From Flaccisagitta enflata (lineage: Eukaryota; Chaetognatha; Sagittoidea; Aphragmophora), in the NCBI GenBank assembly GCA_965153355.1, contig OZ231126.1, positions 79,484,001 through 79,548,000 of the forward strand: 64,000 nucleotides of DNA, read 5' to 3'. Positions 55,740-64,000 of this stretch are shown piece by piece (position 1 is the stretch's first letter; the number at the start of each line of letters is the position of its first letter). The position numbers and the translations under genes were made by a program. The notes under the pieces were generated by a model. The model made no database searches. It was not told the DNA's origin and saw nothing but the letters and a program-made list of their open reading frames with translations.

Positions 55740-56505
55740 CTTTGCCCTCATAGAATCCCTTTGTGCTGTCGTCGTTGTTCTTCTCGTGTGGCGTCCTTCA
55801 TTCCGTCATCCTCCCCTCCATCCTCCATCTTCCTTTCTCCCCTTGCTGTTGGCCCTGGTAGGTGTGAATCTCAACTCATTTATTTTATTAGCTGGTTTTG
55901 AATTCAGGTGTGACATTATGGTATCTTTCCTTTCTTTTCCTTGATATATGCTTTCACCTTCTCTCAGGATCTGGATCTCGTCGTCCTTGCTTTGTTCATC
56001 CATTGCCTTCCCCTCCCCTCCATCCTCCATCTTCCATCATCCCTTCTCTCTTTGCTGTTGGCCCTGGTAGGTGTGAATCACAATTCATTTCTTTCATTAT
56101 CTGGGTTTGAATTAAGTTAACATTATCGTATCTTATCTTTCATTTCATTGAAATGCATTTTCACCTTCTCTCAGGATCTGGATCCTGTCGTCCTTGCTTT
56201 GTTCATCCATTGCCTTCCCTTTCATTTGCTGGTGGCCAGGTAGGTGTAAATCTCAACACATTCAATGGTAAAAAATGAAGACAATCAGCTTCTCTAAATA
56301 GCTTTTAATGTAGCTATTTACTGCAGTTTTGTTATATGGTAACTGGTAATATCTTGTAGTTTCATCCATCACTCACATAATGATTCTATTTCCTTTTATT
56401 TATTTATTTATTTATATGACCTGGTTTCAGGATCTGGACGCTGATCGCTGGTGCCTCATTGATAGTGCTTACTCAAATCTCATCTCCAGTCAAATCCAAT
56501 ATCAG
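55740..56505 (+). repeat. Four exon-like tandem modules
   Basis: Each module of about 200 bp has a pyrimidine-rich acceptor-like stretch (TTCTCTCAG or TTTCAG), then GATCTGGA, a body of about 65-100 bp (TCGTCCTTGCTTTGTTCATC), and a donor-like GGTAGGTGT. Bodies lie near 55745-55857, 55971-56068, 56175-56237 and 56430-56504; the first lacks the GATCTGGA start and the last ends CAG|GTCAAG. The fourth body encodes DLDADRWCLIDSAYSNLISS. No gene is recognised. Confidence 0.5.
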
Positions 56506-56539
56506 GTCAAGTGTTTCCATTACCAAGTTTGTATGATTT

Positions 56540-56755
56540 ATGGTTGCGATGGATGGATTAATTCTTTCAGATAGTCTCATGAGAGACACTCCAGATGAGG
56601 GTAAAAGAGCATTGATTAAAGAATTTAAGCTTAAGTCACTTGATGTGAAATCTCATGGTGGTGAAACGATTGAAGATTTGCTTGGTGTTGGAGGAAGAGG
56701 TGATCCCTCACCTGCATATCTTCAGCTAGCTGCGTTATTTCTTGTAAGAAAAAAA
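56540..56755 (+). CDS. Hypothetical short coding region, unrecognised
   Basis: The frame MVAMDGLILSDSLMRDTPDE, then GKRALIKEFKLKSLDV and GETIEDLLGVGGRGDPSPAY, has a normal soluble-protein composition until it runs into the palindrome (from about 56709). It could be the final exon of whatever the exon-like modules upstream belong to, with the frame continuing only by chance beyond LQLA. I do not recognise a family. Confidence 0.3.
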
Positions 56756-57854
56756 AAATCGTTGAGGGTGGCAAAAAAAAAGTGGTTTCTATGTAAAATT
56801 GCATCAGGATTCCATTTTTGATGTTTTTAGGGCCCTACGAGGGGGCCCCTAGAAACGCACCCAAAAAAACAGCCAAAAATGGCCTATTTTGGCTATTTTT
56901 GTTGAAAATTTTTTGCTTAATGAGACCCCAACCCCCAAATTTTTTTGGTGGTAATACTTCTTGATGTAAGAGACTGAAAAAAAAAATGATCATCATGGTA
57001 AGTGATGGTTGGGGTACCTAAAAAGGCCCAAAAAGGGCCCGTAAAACATAAAAATATCACTTTTTTATTCATTGCGCGTCTAAAAATGCTTGGATTCCTA
57101 CAAAATTTGAAATGGAACTTCTCATTTTATGCAACAATCTTCCTGCAAAGATTTGTGGCCACTATTGAACAGCTTCATGTTGAAATTATGCTAAAAAAAC
57201 CAAAATTCGACCAAAAAAAACCCAATTTTTGAGTTTTCTTACAGGAAAACACTATTTCAAGGTCCCTGAATCCAATTTTTTTTTTGAAAATGGTTAGTCA
57301 TGCATCTTGAGAGATCCCAGAAAAAATTTCAGCAGAAATTTCCAAAAAATGGCCGAGTTATTACGGTTCAAAATGACCTGGTAAACGAAAAAAAAACACT
57401 ATTTTGTAACTTCAAGGCTGTAGAACTGAAAAATTATACTAAAAGTACCTTGAAAATAGACAAATTAAAAAGAAAATGCATGGGGAATTCATTACTGGTG
57501 GTTTGGGGGCTCTACAAGGGGGCCCCTGGAAACACACCCCCAAAAAAAAGCTAAAAATGGCCTATTTTGGCTATTTTTTGAGAAATTGTCTTGTTTAAAG
57601 AGACCCAATCCTTCCAAATTTGTTTGGGCTATACTTCTTGATGTAAGAGACTGATGGAAAGAGAATCATGATGGTAGATGATGGTTGGGGTACCTAAAAA
57701 GGCCCGAAAGGGGCCCGTAAAACATAAAGATATCATTTTTTTATTCACTGCGCGTCCAAAAATGCTTGGATTCCAAAAAAATTTGAAATGGAGATTCTCA
57801 TTTTATGTAAAAAGCTTTTGAACAGATTCATGGTAACATTATACTCAAAAAAAC

Positions 57855-58757
57855 AAACCAGTGTTATTCAAAAAATAGTTGTTCCTGCATGTGAACAGTA
57901 AACAGAAAGATGATCAACTTTACAGCACCGGTATGACTCAGCCTGGACCACATGCTTAGAACCTTTAAGTGCACCAAAGCATTTTTGATTCACTTACTGG
58001 CAAACAAAGAATACCATTTTCTTTTTTAAAACAGTTTCATTGTTTTTCATGTGGCCCAGTTGCCCAGGGGTGTCCGCGTGGAGGCACATACCGATTTCCC
58101 ATATCAGGATGAGTCAGGTGAGTCACATGGTTCATCCTGATATGGACATTACACCCCCTCCTAGCTAGCTAAGCTAATAAGCAGGACTGTGGAGGTCAAA
58201 GATGCTTATTTAAGATGTATCTTCCCTTTCTCGGACTATCCTTCATTTGTCATCATAGGCCAATAAACAAATACGAATTTCTTATTCATTATGCTTTAAA
58301 AAATGCTTGGCTTCCTTAAAAAACTTGAAATAGAACTTGTCATTCAATGCGAATAGCTTCCTGTTGATTTTTAGTGCCTTAATTGGAGTGTTTCATGGAA
58401 AAAAAAGAAATCTGTAAAATTCACCCCCCCTCTGTAAATTCAATTTTCATTTAAACTAGTGTTATTCAAAAAATATTTGTTCCTGCATGTGAACAGTGAA
58501 CAGAAAGATGACCAAGTTTACAGCACCGGTATGACTCAGCCTGGACCACATGCTTGTTTTTCATGTGGCCCAGTTGCCCAGGGGTGTCCGCGTGGAGGCA
58601 CATACCGATTTCCCATGTCAGGATAAGTCACGTGAGTCACGTGGTTCATCCTCACATGAGCATTTCACCCCCTCCTAGCTAGCTAAGCTAATAAGCAGGA
58701 CTATGATGGTCAAAGTTGCTTACTTAAGATGTACCTTCCCTTTCTCTAACTGACTAT
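57855..58757. repeat. Direct duplication of about 300-390 bp in the palindrome spacer
   Basis: GTGTTATTCAAAAAATA, GTTCCTGCATGTGAACAGT and ACAGCACCGGTATGACTCAG begin units at 57862 and 58460. Both continue through GGGGTGTCCGCGTGGAGGCA, a hairpin region, and CCCCTCCTAGCTAGCTAAGC to TACCTTCCCTTTCTC. The first unit has extra sequence. Confidence 0.88.
58098..58144. other. Strong hairpin in the duplicated unit
   Basis: CCATATCAGGATGA pairs perfectly with TCATCCTGATATGG across a 19-base loop. In the second unit (about 58615-58660) the stem is CATGTCAGGAT / ATCCTCACATG: one A-T pair has become G-C on both sides and one C-G pair has become a mismatch. Confidence 0.7.
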
Positions 58758-58774
58758 CGCAAGTTTTTTTTCCT

Positions 58775-59287
58775 TCATTCTTCATCAGAGGCCTCATTCT
58801 CTTGATCATCCCCTGGTTCGTCATTGTCACTTTCTTCATCTGATTCCGATTCATCAGGAGGTCTTTGAGCATCATCTGCAAATGGATTGCAGCAGTTAGA
58901 ACATTCACAGAAAGTTGAGCATTTAGCCTTACTTGCAAAGCAAGTGCACCTTCCATTCTTGCACTGGGACTTTTTGCACTTGCATTTTTTCATTACTGTA
59001 TCAAACAGTTGAGCTTGTCTTTCCATGTTTTCTTGAGAATCGGGCACTAACTGATATCCACTTTCTCCTGCTTGCCACCCATGCTTAAGGGGGTCAGGGA
59101 CAACAATTTGAGGTTTGGTAGCCTGTGTCCATACTTTGACTTGGTAAGCCAGATTTAGCGCTCTTTGATTTAGGCAGTCTTGGGAGGGCAAGACAGTGTT
59201 ATTTTCTAAGGTGTAAACCCATGTGTCTTGTCTTGCTTGTTCAAGAGCATTTTTGGTGCTTGTAGAGTCACGTTTTAGGTCGTCTTC
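58775..59287 (-). pseudogene. CXC-type cysteine-rich C-terminal coding fragment
   Basis: About 170 codons. The frame opens after a stop with EDDLKRDSTSTKNALEQARQ, DTWVYTLENNTVLP, CLNQRALNLAYQVKVWTQAT and PLKHGWQAGESGYQLVP. It continues into KKCKCKKSQCKNGRCTCFAS and CSTFCECSNCCNPFAD, then an acidic tail (ESDEESDNDEPGDDQENEAS) and a stop. The Cys spacing resembles the CXC (Tesmin/TSO1-like) motif. A similar 'AxQAxxW ... HGW ... Cys-rich' C-terminus occurs in many uncharacterised, often transposon-linked proteins of invertebrates; I recall the type but not a name. No N-terminal part is present, so it is a fragment or a last exon. It lies alone in the spacer of a large palindrome. Confidence 0.6.
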
Positions 59288-59387
59288 TCATCAAAACAAT
59301 AAACGACAGAAACAGATTTATTGCCAAGAAGTGTTTCGACTAATTTTCTTTTTAGTCTCGACCAGTCTTTTTCCCCTCTTTCTCTCT

Positions 59388-59425
59388 TCTCTTTCTCTCT
59401 CTCTCTCTTTCCTCTCTCTTTCTCT

Positions 59426-59490
<65 letters not shown>
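59388..59490. repeat. CT-rich microsatellite
   Basis: Interrupted CTCTTT sequence, then about 29 CT units at 59430-59487. Confidence 0.95.
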
Positions 59491-59491
<1 letters not shown>

Positions 59492-60787
59492 TGTCACTCA
59501 CTGCCCTCTTTCCATTTTCATCCCTCCCCCTGTTATGAGATTCCTTTGTGTCTGTATAGTTGTAACCCACTATATCAGACCCAAGAGTAATGGTTTTAGG
59601 GGCCCTTTTTGGGGTAATTTTGTTTGAGCATAATTTTACCATGAAGCTGTTCAAAAGTGACCAAAAATTTTGCAGAAGCTATTTACATGAAATGAGAATT
59701 TCCATTTCAAATTTTTTTGAATCCAAGCATTTTTGGACGCGCAGTGAAAAAAAAATGATATCTTTATGTTTTACGGGCCCTTTTGGGCCTTTTAGGTACC
59801 CCAACCATCACCTACCATCATGATTCTCTTTCCATCAGTCTCTTACATCAAGAAGTATAGCCCAAACAAATTTGGAAGGATTGGGTCTCTTTGAACAAGA
59901 AATTTTTACCAAAAAAAGCCAAAATAGGTCATTTTTAGCTTTTTTTGGGGTGGTGTTTCCAGGGGCCCTTATAGAGCCCCCAAACCACCAGTAATAGATT
60001 CCCCATGCATTTTCTTTTTAATATGTCTATTTTCCAGGTACTTTTTGTATGATTTTTCAGTACTACAGCCTTGAAGTTACAAAATTGTGTTTTTTTTCAT
60101 TTACCAGGTCATTTTGAACCGTAATAACTCGGCCATTTTTTGGAAATATCTGCTGAAATTTTTTCTGGGATCTCCCAAGATGCATGACTAACCATTTTCA
60201 AAAAAAAAATTGGATTCAGGGACCTTGAAATAGTGTTTTCATGTTAGAAAACTCAAAAATTGTTTTTTTTTTGGTCGAATTTTGGTTTTTTTAGCATAAT
60301 TTCAACATGAAGCTGTTCAAAAGTGGCCACAAAACTTTGCAGGAAGATTGTTGCATAAAAATGAGAAGTTCCATTTCAAATTTTGTAGGAATCCAAGCAT
60401 TTTTAGACGCGCAATGAATTAAAAAGTGATATTTTTATGTTTTACGGGCCCTTTTTGGGCCTTTTTAGGTACCCCAACCATCACTTACCATGATGATCAT
60501 TTTTTTTTCAGTCTCTTACATCAAGAAGTATTACCACCAAAAAAATTTGGGGGTTGGGGTCTCATTAAGCAAAAAATTTTCAACAAAAATAGCCAAAATA
60601 GGCTATTTTTGGCTGTTTTTTTGGGTGCGTTTCTAGGGGCCCCCTCGTAGGGCCCTAAAAACATCAAAAATGGATTCCTGATGCAATTTTACATAGAAAT
60701 CACTTTTTTTTGGCCACCCTCAAAGATTTTTTTTTTTTTTACATGCTAGCTGAAGATATGCAGGTGAGGGAATACACGTGCACTTTA

Positions 60788-60823
60788 ACGCACACACATA
60801 AACACCACACACACACACACACA

Positions 60824-60858
<35 letters not shown>

Positions 60859-60900
60859 GCGGACAAACACACAGACACACACACGGACACACCTACAAAC
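60788..60900. repeat. (CA)n microsatellite
   Basis: CA units with interruptions (CATAAACACCA, GCGGACAAA), just outside the palindrome's right end. Confidence 0.95.
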
Positions 60901-61290
60901 AAGAGTAAAACAACAGGGCTAAATTGGCTATATTGTGCAATAGGTTGGACGAAAAACCACGATCTCGGAAATCTGTCTTGCTGATATAAGTGAGGGGTTC
61001 AGGGACATGTACAAGGAAGTTCTATCAAGTTCTAGGGCCACAGAGTAAGAAGAATTGTGGTCGACTTCTCCAGCTCTTTTTTTTTTTCTTGGTGCATTTT
61101 CTTTAGTTAAGTAATCGCTGGCAAAAGGGCCAAATTCAGTTTTTTATGACTTCCCCCTTGTAGAGTAGTAGGGCTCTTTGAAACGCACCCCAACACTTGC
61201 TGAAAAGGACTGATTAGTAAATGTAGTGCCGAGGTACCACAGAGAAGAAAAAAAGAATATTGCTCTTTTTAAACATATTTCAATCCAATT
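60901..61290. other. No feature recognised
   Basis: Ordinary sequence; short frames only. Confidence 0.4.
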
Positions 61291-61299
61291 TTTGAGCTC

Positions 61300-61815
61300 T
61301 TTGGACAGCGGCCCCGAAGAACAAAGTCCTGTAGAACACAGGGGGACTTTTGTTGTTCCGTTCGTTCGATCGTCCGTTTGTCCTTCCATTCGTCCCCCAG
61401 GCCCTCTCAGGTCTGAACAAATTCGTCGAGACAAATTCGTCGTGACAAATTCGTCGAGACAAATGTGTTGATAGACAAAAATTGACGAGACAAAAATGTA
61501 CTAGACATTTTCGACCCTACTCCCTTTCAGGCCCTGAAATCTGTCTTCTCAGGACTTGAATCTGCCCTCTCAGGCCTTGAATCTGCCCTCTAAGGCCTGA
61601 CATCTGCCTGCTCAGATTCAAGGCCTGACAGGACAGGTTTCAGGGCCTGAGAGGGCTGATTTCAGACCTGAGAGGGCCTGGGGGGCGGACGGATGGACGG
61701 ACGAACAAAAGTCCCCCTGTGTACTACAGGACCTCGTTCCCTTTGGGGCCGCTGGCCTGCTTCCTCTCACTCCATTTCACAATCATGCAAAGCAGGGCAA
61801 TGGGTATTGCTGACC
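61300..61815. repeat. Foldback with CAGGCCTGA units and GTCC/GGAC tracts
   Basis: Left end GACAGCGGCCCCGAAGAACA with CCTGTAGAACACAGGGGGAC is inverted at 61705-61755. GTCC-type and GGAC-type tracts sit at the inner sides. The middle has TCAGGCCTTGAATCTGCCCT units and their inverse (AGGGCCTGAGAGGGCTGATT). A short GACAAATTCGTCG repeat lies at 61423-61470. The outer right end is GGGCAATGGGTATTGCTGAC. Same plan as 11745-12265. Confidence 0.78.
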
Positions 61816-62109
61816 ACATCTTGCCCTTGGGCGACCTGTTGGGCCCTATTGGGGGCTGCTTGAGGTCTCTATCTCCCATTATTTCAACTCCTCATCCCTG
61901 TCCTGGCTCCCGTGTGTTTGTCACGCAAGGGGATGGCCGGAAAAAGTCTATTAGATCCTTTTTTGGGAGATTATTCAAGTAGAACCTGAGAAAATTCACA
62001 TGGTAAAAGATGGGCCTGAGAGGAAGGGGGGTGGCACGACCACAATTTTTTTCACTCCATGGTTCTAACACTTGAAAGGAGATCTTAGTAAGTGACGCTG
62101 AACTCGGTC
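61816..62109. other. No feature recognised
   Basis: Unique-looking sequence with no convincing frame. Confidence 0.4.
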
Positions 62110-62680
62110 AGGATTCTGGTTAGAGAAAATCTCAATTTTAAGGGTTTTGATAAAAAAAAAGATGGACATATCACAGTTTTTTTGCACAGGGGACCTAAAA
62201 AGGCTGTAGAACAAAATTCTGATATTGATTTTGACCTAACTTGAGCCAAAAAAATTAAAAACATTTTTGTAGGTAAAAAATTGTGTTTTTTGCTATAGGA
62301 ACATTTTTTAAAAAATTTTTTGGTTAATTCTGACTGATATTGATGTATGTTGATCATTTGCACTGTGCTGATTCAATTTTTGATGTTTCTGCACGATTTT
62401 TGCCATTTTTGAAAATTTGCACTTGATCTCATTTGCATATTGCGGTTTCGCGTTTTTTGCCTATAACATGCATGTTTTTTTTAGTACATCAATGAAATCC
62501 ATACTGACAGCATATCTTACCCTTAGAAACTGTTCCAAAACATCAGTTTTTAGAATTTTTTGATTTTAGGTCATTTTTTCATTTTTGAGTATTCTAATGC
62601 AGTTTTTGAACCTCGCAGACCTATTCAAATTCGTTCTAGGTTCACTCAAGTATCAATTGCTATTGCTACTTTAAGTAGGG
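62110..62680. mobile_element. Half copy of the CGGCCAG foldback family
   Basis: AATCTCAATTTTAAGGGTTT, then CAGGGGACCTAAAAAGGCTG and GATCTCATTTGCATATTGCG, correspond to one arm and the centre of 48954-50275, ending in TTCACTCAAGTATCAATTGC. The second arm is missing. Confidence 0.75.
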
Positions 62681-63000
62681 AAGGGAGAGAACCAATTTCT
62701 GTCCCAGTAGGCGACCAAACTCTGGTGGAGTAACATCCTGAATGATCTGCATCATTTCCTGTGCCCAAAGTTGCTGAAAAAATCGCCCTCACCCACTATG
62801 TTTGTCATCTATACAGGACCTAAGAATTTTTAGCTAAAACTCAAGTTTGTCATGTTTCTTAGATCCTCTGAGTCTCATGTTACATGATAAATGCTTTGGT
62901 TGTAACAATGAATGATAGTTGGTAATGCTGTTTGGTGTAGCTGTGTGCAGTAGACAGTGAAACATGCAAGAATACAGCGGTTGCTGCAAATTGCTGCACT
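62681..63000. other. No feature recognised
   Basis: Short frames only. Confidence 0.4.
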
Positions 63001-63560
63001 TTGGATGATTAATTACAGCAAGTTCCTGTCGCTTGAGAATTTGATGAAAAATGCAATGCAGAACTTGATTTAAAGGTAATGATTTCAGTGATTGCAGCTT
63101 TTATTTTATGAATTGATGCTTGCTCAGGAAATTTTACCTTTTTCAAAGCCCTTACTGCAGCAATAAGCTGCTGAAGCTTCTCTGGTTTACAGCAATGTCC
63201 TAATTGTCCTAAAGATTTTGAAAATTTGATCAAAAAGAGGATCGAGACCACAATATAGTGGACGTGATGTACTGAATGATCTCAGTTAGAGCTTTGTAAC
63301 ATATTTCTACTGGGTATATTTTACCTTTGTAACAAGCTGCAGCCAGCTGCAGTAAGTGTGCTGAAAGCCGCAGTAAGTTGCAGCAAGCAAGCAAGATCCT
63401 CGTTATATTTTACCATTCCAGCTCTCATCGCTTTTGAAAATTTGGTCAAAAATCTTATTAAAGTCAGTTTTAACCTGTTGATTGTCTGCTGGAAAACATT
63501 TTTTTTGCTGCAAGCTGCTGCAAGCTAAAGCAAGTTAGCTGCATTAGATATTTTCCCTTG
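62960..63560. repeat. Scattered GCTGCAAG/GCTGCAGT words
   Basis: Words of the type GCTGCAA and its variants occur in clusters (62980-63000, 63160-63175, 63330-63395, 63508-63545). They are too irregular for a true array. Confidence 0.5.
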
Positions 63561-63771
63561 CTACAGATTGACGCAGGGAAGCATAACGCAAGCTCTTTGA
63601 GACATTTTATTTCATAACCTGTGCAGCAAACATACATTAGTACGGGGGCATATACTTCCCCCCCCCTCCCCAGACACTCACACATTCCTGGGCAATCATA
63701 ATGGACTGGCAGACAATTGACGGACCAACAAACAGATAGAGAATGCATTCAACTGAAATTGTAATCAATGT

Positions 63772-63914
63772 AACAAGAACGCTTCCCCATTAACGTGTGG
63801 GTGGGCAGGGGCAACATTTGAGGTCAGTCAAAACCAACTAACTGACTGACCAACTGACTGACCAACCTACAGACTAACAAAGTGGGGTGTAGAGTCGCGT
63901 AACACGCGACTAAA
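63772..63914 (+). mobile_element. Compact HLE, 143 bp
   Basis: Starts AACAAGAACGC with ACGTGTGGGTGGGCAGGGGC, then a GACTGACC-type tract. It ends with AAAGTGGGGTGTAG and the hairpin AGTCGCGTAACACGCGACT before AAAG. Same layout as 15393-15539. Confidence 0.72.
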
Positions 63915-63963
63915 GATAGATTTGAATAACTTTGTAAGTTGCTTCAATCAGGATTATATCTTT

Positions 63964-64000
63964 TTAGATGCGTCCTTCAGGAATGCATCTCAATAGGACA
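63964..64000 (-). mobile_element. HLE hairpin end, cut by the window edge
   Basis: TTTTTAGATGCGTCC-TTCAG-GAATGCATCT followed by CAATAGGACA resembles the AGATGCG-subfamily hairpin end (compare the inverse of 17590-17613). The rest lies outside. Confidence 0.5.

Larger units (their letters stand above)
56709..60770. repeat. Large palindrome, arms about 1.1 kb
   Basis: Left arm 56709-57835 and right arm about 59590-60770 are inverted copies. The outer end CACCTGCATATCTTCAGCTA at 56709 has its inverse at 60744-60763; the inner end includes TTTTACGGGCCC. Each arm is itself two diverged direct halves, each with GGCCC(C)TA/TG and AAAATGGCCTATTTTGGCTA. The spacer (57836-59589) holds a direct duplication and a coding fragment. 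Confidence 0.85.

Overview
The window is eukaryotic and almost certainly from an invertebrate animal. It has spliced exons, non-LTR reverse transcriptases, a Helitron, Tc1/mariner and hAT pieces, very long GA/CT, TTC and CAA microsatellites, and one recognisable host gene. That gene is a CAMSAP/Patronin-type microtubule minus-end protein, represented by three exons that include the first half of its CKK domain. I cannot name the species. Bacterial features (operons, RBS, CRISPR) do not apply, and I saw no tRNA or rRNA. An assembly gap lies at 38182-38246.

Layout. 1-7065 (minus strand): an autonomous Helitron. Its 1762-residue Rep protein starts with what looks like a complete ubiquitin-specific-protease (USP) domain, followed by a zinc finger, a 23-residue tandem repeat array and the HUH/two-tyrosine Rep domain. 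The Pif1-type helicase half runs off the left edge. A 552-bp TA-flanked MITE separates the halves; without it the frame is continuous. 7.1-22.2 kb: nested mobile debris. It includes foldback elements, a Tc1 transposase remnant, LINE ORF1-like and C-terminal fragments, and a 5.5-kb foldback whose two arms were each split by later insertions, one of them carrying over 1.7 kb of short tandem repeats. 22.2-38.2 kb and 38.8-53.9 kb: two nearly identical copies of one segment holding CAMSAP exons A, B and C plus a broken LINE. 54-56.5 kb: tandem repeats of about 160, 245 and 200 bp, the last built of exon-like modules. 56.7-60.8 kb: a palindrome with arms of about 1.1 kb around a CXC-type cysteine-rich coding fragment. 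60.8-64 kb: more foldbacks and short repeats.

How the parts relate. A non-autonomous family (called HLE here, Helitron-like element) recurs at least fifteen times. One end starts near AACAAGGCC. The other end is a perfect hairpin next to a GACC-type tetranucleotide array and finishes CTAA. The hairpin sequence and a motif just inside the opposite end change together between subfamilies, as expected for the sub-terminal inverted repeats of Helentron-type elements; the Rep-helicase at the left could be the kind of enzyme that moves them, but that is inference. The two 15-kb copies differ by clean presence or absence of transposons with exact empty sites, by microsatellite length and by scattered substitutions. 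They also differ in which lesion breaks CAMSAP exon B: a MITE in one, a stop codon in the other. With the gap between them, two haplotypes laid end to end is at least as likely as a real tandem duplication.
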